Part shown: positions 26,016 to 35,699 of the stretch, piece by piece
How positions within the stretch are numbered: position 1 is the first letter of the stretch
Layout: the number at the start of each line of letters is the position of its first letter
Assembly: GCA_963732875.1 (NCBI GenBank)
Contig: CAVTBD010000003.1
Span: forward strand, 434,001 to 498,000
Direction: 5' to 3'
DNA length: 64,000 bases
Source: WHSO01 sp963732875
Lineage (GTDB): Bacteria; Pseudomonadota; Alphaproteobacteria; SMXQ01
The notes under the pieces: model-generated
Database searches by the model: none
The model's input: only the letters and a program-made list of their open reading frames with translations
Told to the model about the DNA's origin: nothing
Made by a program: the position numbers and the translations under genes

Positions 26016-26396
26016 CTAGCGCGTCGCCTTCCTGAGAAAAGCGATGAGGTCGGAAATCTGCGCCGGGTCCTTGATGCCGGCGAACTGCATCTTGGTGCCG
26101 GGGATCATGGCGCCGGGATTGGCCACCCATTTGGCGAGATGGTCCGCATCCCAGACGAAATCGGCACCGTAGAATGCGTCGGAATATTCGAAGGAGTCGA
26201 GGCTTGCCGCCTTGCGGCCGAACAACCCGTGCAGGCTGGGGCCGACCGTGGTGACGCCCGGCTTCAGGCTATGGCACGCCTTGCACTGGCTGAAGACCGC
26301 CCTACCGCGCGCGACCGCACCGGCACTTTCCGCACGTGCCGTGATGGCACCCGCGAGCACAAGCACGGCGACACCGATGGCGACCCCTCTTCGCAC
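26016..26396 (-). CDS. c-type cytochrome (class I, c550/c2-like)
   Basis: A 126-residue exported cytochrome beginning at a GTG with GGGAGGAG 5 bp upstream. The signal peptide is VLVLAGAITARA. The haem site is CKACH in FSQCKACHSLKPG, followed by GPSLHGLFGRKA, and the Met ligand is in PGTKMQFAG, all typical of cytochrome c2/c550. It is upstream of the Tat-exported ThDP enzyme in the same direction, with 164 bp between that contain two tandem 13-bp copies (25921-25946). Confidence 0.9.
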   Translation of the reverse strand: MRRGVAIGVAVLVLAGAITARAESAGAVARGRAVFSQCKACHSLKPGVTTVGPSLHGLFGRKAASLDSFEYSDAFYGADFVWDADHLAKWVANPGAMIPGTKMQFAGIKDPAQISDLIAFLRKATR

Positions 26397-26513
26397 TGGA
26401 GCTCCTCCCGCTTCCAATGACGCTGCGCTTGTTGCGCGATTTTCGATATTTGTCCCACGGCCCCGAAACCTTGGCAAGCGGGCTCGATGGCCGGTCGCAG
26501 TGTCCCTAACCCG

Positions 26514-27437
26514 CTATGCCGATGCCGCCGGCCGGGCGCCCGCGTCCTTGCCGAACCAGTGCCTGAGGAAGTCGATGAACAGGCGGACCTTCTCCGGCTG
26601 CGGCTCGGCGTGGGGCGAGAACACGTAGACCGGCTGGTCGGCGACGCAGTAGCCCCTGAGGATCTCGGTCAGCCGTCCCGCGCGGATGTCGTCGGCGACG
26701 CAGAACAGGGGCAACAGGGCGATGCCGGCCCCATCCAGTACCATGTAGCGCATGGCGATGGCGTTGTTGGGCGAGACCGGGCCCGTGACCTTGACCTGGG
26801 TCGCGCCGGTCGGGCCGTCGAACTTCCATACGCCGTCGCCGAAGCGGGTGTTGGTGACGAGGCAGGGATGGCCCTTGAGATCGGCCGGCGCGCGCGGCCG
26901 TCCCATGCGCTTGAGGTAGTCGGGGGCGGCGCAGGTAATCCACGGCATGGTGCCGACCCGCTGCGTGAACAGGCCGGTATTGCGGGGCACGGTGAAGCGG
27001 ATCGCGACGTCGGCGTCGCGGCCCTCGGTTTCGAAGGCGCGCCGGTGGCTGTCGCCGATCACCAGCGAGATCTCGATCTCCGGATGGTCGCGCATGAAGG
27101 CGGACACGATCTTGCCCATTTCCATCATGCCGAACGACATCGAGGAGACCACCTTCATGGGGCCGTAAGGCGCTTCCTGGAGCAGGCCGATTTCCCGGTC
27201 CTCCTCGCGCACCTCCTTGAGCAGGCGGCGGGAGAACTGGAAATAGCGCTGGCCGACGTCGGTGACGTTGAGACGCCGGGTGGTGCGGTTGAGCAGTTTC
27301 GCGCCGAGCGTGCGCTCCAGGTCGCGCACGCGACGCGTGACGATCGAGGGCGAGATGCCGAGGTCGCTCGCGGCACTGATGAAGTTGCCGTTCCGCACGA
27401 CCTGGACGAAGGCTTCCATGGCTTTCAGGCGGTCCAT
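26514..27437 (-). CDS. LysR-family transcriptional regulator
   Basis: A 307-residue regulator. The N-terminal winged helix has NFISAASDLGISPSIVTRRV and LLNRTTRRLNVTDVGQRYF, and the rest is the effector-binding domain. The ATG at 27437 (MDRLKAMEAFVQVV) is the standard LysR start; an upstream in-frame ATG at 27548 would cover the operator region. It is divergent from the amidohydrolase at 27613, so it probably regulates that amidohydrolase-Bug-NMT1 cluster. Confidence 0.9.
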   Translation of the reverse strand: MDRLKAMEAFVQVVRNGNFISAASDLGISPSIVTRRVRDLERTLGAKLLNRTTRRLNVTDVGQRYFQFSRRLLKEVREEDREIGLLQEAPYGPMKVVSSMSFGMMEMGKIVSAFMRDHPEIEISLVIGDSHRRAFETEGRDADVAIRFTVPRNTGLFTQRVGTMPWITCAAPDYLKRMGRPRAPADLKGHPCLVTNTRFGDGVWKFDGPTGATQVKVTGPVSPNNAIAMRYMVLDGAGIALLPLFCVADDIRAGRLTEILRGYCVADQPVYVFSPHAEPQPEKVRLFIDFLRHWFGKDAGARPAASA

Positions 27438-27486
27438 CCGTTCCCTCGGGCGCAATTGCAGGCGCGATCCGCGGATCATACTATTG

Positions 27487-27501
27487 TTGCGTAATCCGCA
27501 A
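27487..27501. promoter_or_regulatory. Candidate LysR box
   Basis: TTGCG-TAATC-CGCAA is a short dyad with a T-N11-A core in the AT-rich divergent gap between lysR (start 27437) and the amidohydrolase (start 27613). Confidence 0.45.
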
Positions 27502-27612
27502 TTATAAATTCGCAATCCCGGGATTCGGAAGGGGGTGGACGGTGGCACAGTCGCTCACCTTCGGCGCGTCCGCCGGCGCGCCGCCATCCGAATTCTCCGG
27601 GAGATGCTTTAC

Positions 27613-28668
27613 ATGGGAGCCATTGACGCCGACGCGCACGTCGTCGAATGCCGCGATACGTTTCGCCATATCGAGGCCAAGGACAAGAAATACCGGCCGA
27701 TGGTGGTCACCCAGGACGCCGAGCCCGACGACGTCCAGGTCATGAGCAACGAGGGCGGCGTCCAGCGACAGTTCTGGGTGATCGACGGGCGCCTGCAGCC
27801 GATGCAGGGCAATATCGGCAACAATACCTCGGCCGAATCGCGCGAGATGCGCTCGATCACGGCGCGCCTCGCCCACATGGACGAGCTCGAAATCGACGTC
27901 CAGGTGCTTTATCCCACCGTGTTCCTGCGCACATGGACCCAGAACGCGGCCTGCGAGCGGGTGCTGTGCCGTTCCTATAATCGCTGGCTCGCCGACATCT
28001 GGAAGCAGTCCAACAACCGGCTGCGCTGGGTGGTGATGCCGCCGCTCCTGTCCATGGACGCGGCGCGCGAGGAGCTCGAGTTTGCCAAGGAGAACGGCGC
28101 CTGCGGCGTGTTCCTGCGCGGCATCGAGTGCGACCTGCGCCTCGACGATCCCTATTTCTTTCCGCTCTACAAGATGGGCGAGGAGCTCGACCTGCCCATG
28201 TGCTTTCATTCCGGCTGCAACAGTTTCGAGATGCGCGAGCTGTTCCAGACCGAGAGCGGCTTCGGCAAGTCGAAGCTGCCCGTGGTCTCGGCGTTTCACT
28301 CGCTGCTGATCAGCGAGATCCCGGCCCGGTTCCCGAAGCTGCGCTGGGGCTTCGTCGAGGTCAGCGCCCAGTGGATTCCCTACGCCCTCAACGACCTCGG
28401 CCTGCGCTTCAAGCGCAAGGGCAAGCGCATGTCCGAGACCGTGATGGCCGACAACAACTTCTTCGTCGCCTGCCAGGCCACCGACGACCTCGACTACGTG
28501 GTGCGCTACGCGGGCGAGGGGCAGCTCGTGGTCGGCACCGACTACGGCCACGCCGATACCTCGTCCGAGATTCAGGCACTGCGCATGGTCAAGGAGGAAG
28601 GCAAGGTGCCGCCGGCCGTCGCCGACCGTATCCTCGATAACAACGCCCGGACGCTCTACGGATTGTGA
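27613..28668 (+). CDS. Amidohydrolase family protein
   Basis: A 351-residue amidohydrolase-2 TIM barrel. The start region MGAIDADAHVVE gives the N-terminal metal His, followed by MCFHSGCN, FVEVSAQWIPYAL and VGTDYGHADTSSE with the catalytic Asp. Of two ATGs, 27613 is 9 bp after CCGGGAG and preferred to 27604. It heads a plus-strand run with a Bug protein and an NMT1-like protein, divergent from lysR. Decarboxylation or ring-acid hydrolysis is likely; the substrate is unknown. Confidence 0.85.
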   Translation: MGAIDADAHVVECRDTFRHIEAKDKKYRPMVVTQDAEPDDVQVMSNEGGVQRQFWVIDGRLQPMQGNIGNNTSAESREMRSITARLAHMDELEIDVQVLYPTVFLRTWTQNAACERVLCRSYNRWLADIWKQSNNRLRWVVMPPLLSMDAAREELEFAKENGACGVFLRGIECDLRLDDPYFFPLYKMGEELDLPMCFHSGCNSFEMRELFQTESGFGKSKLPVVSAFHSLLISEIPARFPKLRWGFVEVSAQWIPYALNDLGLRFKRKGKRMSETVMADNNFFVACQATDDLDYVVRYAGEGQLVVGTDYGHADTSSEIQALRMVKEEGKVPPAVADRILDNNARTLYGL

Positions 28669-28817
28669 GCGCGCTCCGGACGGGCTCTTCCAGGCGGAAG
28701 GGAGACAGGCCATAGCATCGTGATTTGCGACCCGTGAACGGCGTGCAGGAAGACATGCCGCGAAAGTCGCCGGTATTGCGTGAGTAAGGGAGACAACGAC
28801 CAACAGGGAGACACGCA

Positions 28818-29843
28818 ATGTTCAGCAGACCCATCGCGTTCTTGGCGTTCCTATTCTTCGCCGCGGCCCTCGCCGCGGCGCCGTGCGCCCAAGCGGACGA
28901 CTTCTACCGGGGAAAGACCGTCAGCATCATCGTCGGCGCCTCGCCCGGCGGCAGCTTCGACGTCAACGCACGGGTGCTGTCGCGTCATATCGGCCGTCAC
29001 CTCGCCGGCGGCCCGAAGGTCATCGTCCAGAACATCACGGGTGCGGCCAGCCTCACTGCGGTGCGCTACCTCGGCAAGACCGCGCCCAGGGACGGCACGG
29101 CGATGGCGACCTTCCTGCCCGGCCTCGTCACGCTCTCGATCGTCACGCCCCAGAAGGTGAAGCTCGACCTGCGCCAGTACGCCTGGGTCGGCGTCGTCAC
29201 CGGCGACTATTTCCGGGTGTGCTACGGGTTCGGCCCCAAGGGCGTGAAGAGCTGGGCCGACCTGATGGCGCGCACGAAGGACAAGCCCTTCATCATGGGC
29301 ACCACCGGCAAGGGGGCGAGCAACTACATCAACGGCCGCACGCTCCAGGAGATATTCCACGCCAATCTCAAGATCATCATGGGCTTTCCCGGCAGCTCGG
29401 AGCTGCGGGTGGCCGAGGAGCGCGGCGAGCTCGACGGCGATTGCGGCGGCTTCAACAGCATTCCGCGCGCCTGGATCAAGGAGAACAAGGCCCATCCCTT
29501 CGTCCGCTTCACCGAGAAACGGATGATCGGAATCCCGGAAAGCGCGGTCTATATCGGGACGTTCGCCACGACCGACGAGCAGCGCCGGCTGCTCGACTTC
29601 CTGCACGCGTCCAACGACCTCGGGCGACCCTTCATCATGGCGGGCGCGGTGCCCAAGGCGCGCCTCGCCGACATGCGTGCTGCCTTCGATGCCACCATGA
29701 CGGACGGTGCCTACCTTGCCGAGATGAAGAAGCTGCAGCAGCCGGTCATCCCGCTCACCGGTACGGAGGCGGAGAAGGTCTACCTCAGGGTGCGCGAGGC
29801 GCCGGCCGCCATCGTCGCCCGGGCGAAGAAAATCTACGAGTGA
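28818..29843 (+). CDS. Bug/TctC-family solute-binding protein
   Basis: A 341-residue exported binding protein. The signal peptide ends in APCAQADD (about residue 24). The ligand loop VGASPGGSFDVNARVL keeps the Asp. VIVQNITGAASLTAVRYL replaces the more usual MPGAGG. GGGAG precedes the ATG. It follows the amidohydrolase by 149 bp and the NMT1-like gene follows it by 30 bp. It is another orphan without TctA/TctB. Confidence 0.9.
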   Translation: MFSRPIAFLAFLFFAAALAAAPCAQADDFYRGKTVSIIVGASPGGSFDVNARVLSRHIGRHLAGGPKVIVQNITGAASLTAVRYLGKTAPRDGTAMATFLPGLVTLSIVTPQKVKLDLRQYAWVGVVTGDYFRVCYGFGPKGVKSWADLMARTKDKPFIMGTTGKGASNYINGRTLQEIFHANLKIIMGFPGSSELRVAEERGELDGDCGGFNSIPRAWIKENKAHPFVRFTEKRMIGIPESAVYIGTFATTDEQRRLLDFLHASNDLGRPFIMAGAVPKARLADMRAAFDATMTDGAYLAEMKKLQQPVIPLTGTEAEKVYLRVREAPAAIVARAKKIYE

Positions 29844-29873
29844 AAGAAAGATAAAGATGAGGAGGCCACGACC

Positions 29874-30836
29874 ATGGCGGTAACGGAGACAGGGGCGACG
29901 GGCGGCACCAAGGCGGCGGGCACGACGATCCCGTTCAGGGTGGGGGAGGCCTCGCCGGCCAATACCTTCCTCGCGATCTGGATGGCGATGGACGCCGGCC
30001 TCTACCAGGACCACGGCCTCGACATCAGGATCGTGAAGATGGTGGGCGGGCGCGAGTCGGGCCCCGCGCTGGAAGGCGGCGTGATCGACCTCATGCATAT
30101 CGGCATGTCGTCGGTGGTGCGCGCCAACGCCGCCGGGGCGCATCTGCGCACCGTTGGCTCGCTCAGCAACATCATCCGCCACACCATGTTCACGGTACCG
30201 GGCGTGACGACGGCCGCCGGTCTCAAGGGCGGCATCGTCGGCATCAGCAGCGCGGGCTCGGAAAGCGATCCCAACGTCACCATGGCGCTCGGGCGGCTCG
30301 GCCTCACGCGCAAGGACGTCACGGTCAAGGAGATCGGCGTCGCCCGGCTCGAGGCTCTGCGCAAGGGCGAGGTGACGGCGACGATGCTGGGCGAGCCCAC
30401 CCGCGCCATGGCGATCGAGGAAGGCTTCTTCCCGATCGTCGATCTGCTCGCGGACCGCACGCCCTGGCTCTACAGCGGCCTCGTGGTGAGCGCGGGCTAC
30501 CTCGCCAAGAACCGGGCACCGGTGCTGCAGTTCCTGCGCGCCACGGTCGAGGGCAACCGGCTCGCGATTCGCGAGGCAGACAGGGCGAAGACGGTGCTGG
30601 CGCGCGAGCTCAAGCTGACCGACCGGAAGATCATCGACATCACCTACGACAACTTCCGGCGTTACACGCCGGTCAACGCCGAGATCACCCGCGAGGGCGC
30701 CGGCAACGTGCTGGCCAGCGTCGACGTGCCGGGCAAGGGCGACGACGTCGCCGCCTATATCGACGAGAGCCTGATGGAGGAGCTCCGGCGCGAGGGCTTC
30801 TACGCGGCGATGGACCGGAAGTACGGCACCGCCTGA
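29874..30836 (+). CDS. NMT1/SsuA-like substrate-binding protein without signal peptide
   Basis: A 320-residue periplasmic-binding-fold protein of the NMT1/THI5 type. The domain begins at IPFRVGEASPANTFLAIWMA and has AAGLKGGIVGISSAGSESDP in the hinge region. The N-terminus (MAVTETGATGGTKAAGTT) is polar and has no signal peptide or lipobox, so as called it would stay in the cytoplasm. An enzyme use of this fold, or a wrong start, are the alternatives. No aliphatic-sulfonate or riboflavin permease genes are adjacent. It is cotranscribed with the Bug gene. Confidence 0.75.
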   Translation: MAVTETGATGGTKAAGTTIPFRVGEASPANTFLAIWMAMDAGLYQDHGLDIRIVKMVGGRESGPALEGGVIDLMHIGMSSVVRANAAGAHLRTVGSLSNIIRHTMFTVPGVTTAAGLKGGIVGISSAGSESDPNVTMALGRLGLTRKDVTVKEIGVARLEALRKGEVTATMLGEPTRAMAIEEGFFPIVDLLADRTPWLYSGLVVSAGYLAKNRAPVLQFLRATVEGNRLAIREADRAKTVLARELKLTDRKIIDITYDNFRRYTPVNAEITREGAGNVLASVDVPGKGDDVAAYIDESLMEELRREGFYAAMDRKYGTA

Positions 30837-31091
30837 CAGGCGCGGCGCGATCCGGTCGGGGGTGCGCGGACCGGCTGCGGCCTTGCCCGTGGCCGGCCAT
30901 CGGCCTAGGTTAGGCCCGGCCGCATCATCACGGCCGGCCCGAAGCCGGTATTCCTCAAGAGGTGGCTGGTTGCGCGACACGCGGCGAAGCGGTGGCCGGG
31001 CCGTCGTGGCGGGGCACGGCATATCGTGCTCGCCTGCTGCTGCGGAGCCGTGATCAGGGCTTGTGTGACGTCGAGACAAGAGAGCCGTAAG

Positions 31092-32448
31092 ATGAATCGT
31101 CAGGAGACCCGCGCCGCTTTTTCCCTCGCTTCCGTGTTTTCGATACGGCTGCTCGGCCTGTTCATGATCTATCCGGTGTTCGCGGCCTATGCGCGCGGGC
31201 TCCAGGGTGCGACGCCCGCCAAGATCGGCCTGGCGCTCGGCGTCTACGGGCTGAGCCAGGGGCTTCTGCAGATTCCCTTCGGCCTCCTGTCGGACCGCAT
31301 CGGCCGCAAGGTGATGGTGATTATCGGCCTCGCTCTGTTCGCGCTCGGCAGCGCGATCGCGGCGCTCTCGACCTCCATCGACGGGGTCATCGTCGGCCGG
31401 GTGATCCAGGGCACCGGCGCGGTGGGCTCGGTGATCCTTGCCATGGTGGCCGACCTCACGCGCGAGGAGAGCCGCACCAAGGCCATGGCCACGGTCGGCA
31501 TCACCATCGGCCTGTCGTTCATGATCGCGCTCGTGATCGGCCCCATCGTCGCGGGATGGGTGGGCGTGTCGGGCATCTTCTGGCTGATGGTGGGCCTCGC
31601 TGCCCTCGGCATGGCGGTCACCCGGTGGGTCGTGCCGACCGTGCGGCGCGTCACGGTCCACCGCGACGCGGAGACCGTGCCGGCCATGCTGGGCCGCGTG
31701 CTGCGCGACCGCGAGCTGCTGCGCCTCGACTTCGGCATCTTCGCGCTCCACGCCGTGCTGACGGCGAGCTTCCTGGTGGTGCCGCACCTACTGCTCGGCG
31801 CGTTCTCGCTGCCGGCCGTGGACCAGTGGATGATCTACCTGCCGGTGCTGGTGGTCTCGGTGGTGCTCATGGTCCCGGCCATCATCATTGCCGAGAAGCA
31901 CCGCCGCATGAAGGAAGTATTCGTAGGGGCGGTCCTGGTGCTGGCGGTGAGCCAGGCGCTGTTCTATGGCGACGCGCGCAGCCTCGTCGCGAGCCTGATC
32001 GCCGTGGTCGCGTTCTTCACCGCCTTCAACATACTGGAGGCGAGCCTGCCGTCGCTGATCACCAAGACCGCACCGCCCGACGCCAAGGGCACGGCGAGCG
32101 GGGTCTATTCGAGCTTGCAGTTCCTCGGCATCTTCGTCGGTGGCGCCGGGGGTGGCTGGATGCACCAGCACTACGGCCAGACCGGCGTGTTCGCCTTCGC
32201 GACCGCACTCGCGCTGCTGTGGCTGGTGGTGGCCGCGACCATGACGCGGCCGGGCCACTACGTCACCCGAGTTGCCCGCATCGAATCACTCGAACTCAAC
32301 CGGAACGGAAGCGCTGGCGGCGCGCCTGCGCGACCTTCCGGGCGTGATCGAGGTGGTGCTGGTGCCCGAGGAGCGCACCGCCTACCTCAAGATCGACTCC
32401 AAGCAGTTCGACGCCGGCGCGCTCGCGGCGGTTCCCGGCGTCGCGTAG
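31092..32448 (+). CDS. YajR-like MFS exporter with C-terminal frameshift
   Basis: A major-facilitator exporter of about 12 transmembrane helices. The motif-A loop is LLSDRIGRKVMVIIG, and GRVIQGTGAVGSV is the antiporter-type motif C region. In the starting frame the protein runs past the membrane part into a GC-rich nonsense tail ending at 32684, inside the convergent RND gene. From about 32308 the next frame reads EALAARLRDLPGVIEVVLVP and then ERTAYLKIDSKQFDAGAL, ending at the TAG at 32446-32448. That is the soluble C-terminal YAM domain of YajR. Correcting one extra base gives about 451 residues, the family length. The shift may be a mutation or a sequence error. Confidence 0.78.
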
Positions 32449-32463
32449 CCTGCTGCAGGTACT

Positions 32464-35400
32464 TCAGGCGTCGACCGACTCCCGCGACGGCGCAGTTTCG
32501 GTGTTCTCCGCCGGGGCGGCGCCGCGCTTGCTATCGAAGCGGCGCACCAGCACGTAGAACACCGGTGTCAGGAACAGGCCGAAGAACGTCACCCCGGCCA
32601 TGCCCCACAGTACCGCGATGCCGATCGCCTGGCGCATCTCCGCGCCCGCGCCGTGGGAGAAGGCGAGCGGCACCACGCCCATGATGAAGGCGAAGGAGGT
32701 CATCAGGATCGGCCGCAGACGCAGCCGGCTCGCCTCCACGGCGGCTTCCACGGTGGTCCGTCCACGCCGCTCGAGCTCGCGCGCGAACTCAACGATCAGG
32801 ATGGCGTTCTTGGAGGCGAGCCCAGCCAGCACGAACAGGCTGATCTGTGTGAAGATGTTGTTGTCCCCGCCCGTGAAGTGGACGCCAAAGATCGCGGCCA
32901 TCATGCTCATGGGCACGATCAGGATCACCGACAGCGGCAGCGTCAGGCTCTCGTACTGGGCGGCCAGCACCAGGAACACGAGCAGCAGGCACAGCGGGAA
33001 GATGTAGACCGCCGTGTTGCCCGCCAGGATCTGCTGGTAGGTGAGCTCGGTCCATTCGAAGTCGAAGCCGGGGGGCAGCGTCTCCTTCAGTATCTGCGTG
33101 ATCTTCTCCTGGGCCTGGCCCGAGGAATAGCCGGGCGCCGGGTTGCCGGTCAGGTCGGCGGAGCGGAACGCATTGTAGCGCATCGCCGTCTCCGGTCCGA
33201 ATCCCTCGCTCACGGTCATCACCGAACCGAGTGGGACCATCTGGCCCTGGGCGTTGCGCGTCTGCAGGCGCAGGATGTCCTCGGGCGAGGAGCGGAACCG
33301 CTTGTCGGCCTGGGCGATGACCTGGTAGGTGCGGCCGAACTGGTTGAAGTCGTTGACGTAGATCGAACCGAGGTAAGCCTGCATGGTGCGGAACACCTCG
33401 TCCACCGGGATGCCGAGCTGGTTGGCCTTGGTGCGGTCGAGGTGCGCGTCGAGCTGGGGCGCATTGATGTTGTAGCTCGAGAACACGCCGGCAAGCTCGG
33501 GCGCGCTGCGCGCCTTGGCCAGCACCGCGTTCATCACGTTGTTGAGCGCCGTGTAGCCCGCGTCGGTGCGGTCCTCCACCTGCAGCTTGAAGCCGCCCAC
33601 GGTGCCGAGCCCCTGCACCGGCGGGGGCGGGAAGATGGCGATGAAGGCGTCATCGATGGCGGCGAACTTGCGCTGCAGCTTCGCCGCGATGGCGAAGCCC
33701 GACAGCGACGGGTCGGTGCGCTGCTCGAACGGGTCGAGGGTGACGAACACGATGCCGGCGCTCGAACTGTTGACGAAGCCGTTGATCGACAGGCCGGGGA
33801 AGGCGACCGCGCCTGCGACGCCTTTCTCCTTGAGCGCGACCTCGGACATGCGCTTGATCACGCTCTCCGTGCGGTCGAGGGTGGCGCCCTGGGGCAGCTG
33901 GGCGAAGCCCACCAGGTACTGCTTGTCCTGGGCCGGCACGAATCCCGGCGGCACCAGATGGAAGCCCCAGTAGGTCACGCCGAGCAGCACCGCGTAGACC
34001 GCCATCATGATGCCCTTGCGCCCGATGAAGCGCCCGACCCCGGTGCCGTAGGCGCCGGTCGCCCGGCGGAACACCCGGTTGAAGCGGCGAAAGAACCAGC
34101 CGAAGGCGAAGTCCATCGCCCGCGTCGCCGGATCGGGCGCGGCGTTGCGGTCCCTGAGCAGGAGCGCCGACAGGGCCGGGCTCAGGGTGAGCGAGTTGAT
34201 GGTGGAAATGATGGTCGCGATCGCGATGGTGAGCGCGAACTGCCGGTAGAAACTGCCCGTCAACCCGCTGATGAAGGCGATCGGCACGAACACCGCCGTG
34301 ATCACCAGCGAGGTCGCGATGATTGGTCCGGTCACCTCGGTCATGGCCTTGACCGAGGCCGCGCGCGGGTTGAGACCTTCTTCGATGTTGCGCTCAACGT
34401 TCTCGACCACGACGATGGCGTCGTCGACCACGATGCCGATGGCGAGGATCAAGCCGAACAGGGTGAGCACGTTGATGGAGAAGCCGAACGCCAGCATCAG
34501 CGCGAAGGTGCCGATGATCGAGACCGGCACGGCCAGCAGCGGAATGATCGATGCCCGCCAGGTCTGCAGGAAGATCACCACCACCAGCACCACCAGGGCC
34601 ACCGCTTCCAGCAGGGTCCGGATGACGGCCTTGATGGAATCGGACACGAACACCGTCGGATCGTAGACGATGCTGTATTTGATGCCGTCCGGGAAGGTCT
34701 TGGCCAGTTCCGCCATCTTGGCGCGGACGTTGTGGGAAATGTCGAGCGCGTTGGCGTTGGGCGCGGCGAAGATCGGGATCGCCACCGCGGGCGCGTTGTC
34801 GAGCAGCGAGCGCAGCGCGTACTGCTGGGCATCCAGGTCGATCCGCGCCACGTCGCGCAGGCGCGTGATGGCGCCATTGGCGTCGCGCTTGATGACGATC
34901 TCGCCGAATTCCTCGGCGCTCTTGAGCCGGCCCTCGACGTTGATGGGCAGTTGCACCACCACGCCGTCATTGTAGGGCGGCCCGCCGATCACGCCGGCGG
35001 CGACCTGGGTATTCTGCTGGCGGACCGCATTGACCACCTCGTCCGCTGTCATGCCGAGCTCGGCGATCTTGTCGGGGTTGAGCCAGATGCGCATGGCGTA
35101 GTCGCCGGACCCGAACAGGCGTACCTGGCCGACGCCGGGAATGCGCGCGAGCTGGTCCTTGACGTTGAGGGTGGCGTAGTTGCGCAGGTAGAGCTCGTCG
35201 TAGCGCTGGGTCGGCGCGCGCAGATGCACCACCATGGTGAGGTCGGGCGAGCTCTTGGTCACCGTGACGCCGAGCTGGCGCACGATGTCGGGCAGGCGCG
35301 GCAGGGCCTGGGACACCCGGTTCTGGATCTTCTGCTGGGCGAGGTCCGGATCGGTGCCGATGGCGAAGGTCACGGTCAGCGACAGGTTGCCGTCGGTGGT

Positions 35401-35652
35401 GGCGAGCGAGTTCATATAGAGCATGCCCTCGGCGCCGTTGATCTGCTCCTCCAGGGGCGCGGCCACGGTCTCGGCGATGGTGCGCGGGTTCGCGCCCGGG
35501 AACTGGGCGTTGATGACGATGGCCGGCGGCGCGACTTCGGGATATTCCGAGATCGGCAGCTGGAACATGGCGATCACGCCGCCGATGAAGATCAGCGACG
35601 ACAGGACGCCGGCGAAGATCGGCCGGTCGATGAAGAAACGCGAAAACGTCAC
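32464..35652 (-). CDS. RND multidrug efflux inner-membrane transporter (HAE1 family)
   Basis: A 1062-residue AcrB/MexB-type proton-driven pump. The N-terminal MTFSRFFIDRPIFAGVLSSL and ISEYPEVAPPAIVINAQFPG are typical. The proton-relay Asp pair lies in AIGIVVDDAIVVVENVERN (helix 4), and GLASKNAILIVEFARELE is in the second half. Length and two-repeat layout match the family. It is 47 bp downstream of the membrane-fusion gene, in one operon. No TolC-like outer-membrane gene is present in the window. Confidence 0.95.
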   Translation of the reverse strand: MTFSRFFIDRPIFAGVLSSLIFIGGVIAMFQLPISEYPEVAPPAIVINAQFPGANPRTIAETVAAPLEEQINGAEGMLYMNSLATTDGNLSLTVTFAIGTDPDLAQQKIQNRVSQALPRLPDIVRQLGVTVTKSSPDLTMVVHLRAPTQRYDELYLRNYATLNVKDQLARIPGVGQVRLFGSGDYAMRIWLNPDKIAELGMTADEVVNAVRQQNTQVAAGVIGGPPYNDGVVVQLPINVEGRLKSAEEFGEIVIKRDANGAITRLRDVARIDLDAQQYALRSLLDNAPAVAIPIFAAPNANALDISHNVRAKMAELAKTFPDGIKYSIVYDPTVFVSDSIKAVIRTLLEAVALVVLVVVIFLQTWRASIIPLLAVPVSIIGTFALMLAFGFSINVLTLFGLILAIGIVVDDAIVVVENVERNIEEGLNPRAASVKAMTEVTGPIIATSLVITAVFVPIAFISGLTGSFYRQFALTIAIATIISTINSLTLSPALSALLLRDRNAAPDPATRAMDFAFGWFFRRFNRVFRRATGAYGTGVGRFIGRKGIMMAVYAVLLGVTYWGFHLVPPGFVPAQDKQYLVGFAQLPQGATLDRTESVIKRMSEVALKEKGVAGAVAFPGLSINGFVNSSSAGIVFVTLDPFEQRTDPSLSGFAIAAKLQRKFAAIDDAFIAIFPPPPVQGLGTVGGFKLQVEDRTDAGYTALNNVMNAVLAKARSAPELAGVFSSYNINAPQLDAHLDRTKANQLGIPVDEVFRTMQAYLGSIYVNDFNQFGRTYQVIAQADKRFRSSPEDILRLQTRNAQGQMVPLGSVMTVSEGFGPETAMRYNAFRSADLTGNPAPGYSSGQAQEKITQILKETLPPGFDFEWTELTYQQILAGNTAVYIFPLCLLLVFLVLAAQYESLTLPLSVILIVPMSMMAAIFGVHFTGGDNNIFTQISLFVLAGLASKNAILIVEFARELERRGRTTVEAAVEASRLRLRPILMTSFAFIMGVVPLAFSHGAGAEMRQAIGIAVLWGMAGVTFFGLFLTPVFYVLVRRFDSKRGAAPAENTETAPSRESVDA

Positions 35653-35699
35653 GGCTCACCCCCTCAGGTGCGACGCGTGGCAGGGAAGGCGGGCGGCGT

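Noticed and set aside
30837..31091. Small gene in the 255-bp gap before the MFS gene
   Set aside because: GC-rich non-coding appearance with short GGCCGG repeats and no supported frame.
28851..31787. A 978-codon minus-strand open frame opposite the Bug, NMT1-like and MFS genes
   Set aside because: No domain, no ribosome site, and antisense to genes with clear motifs.
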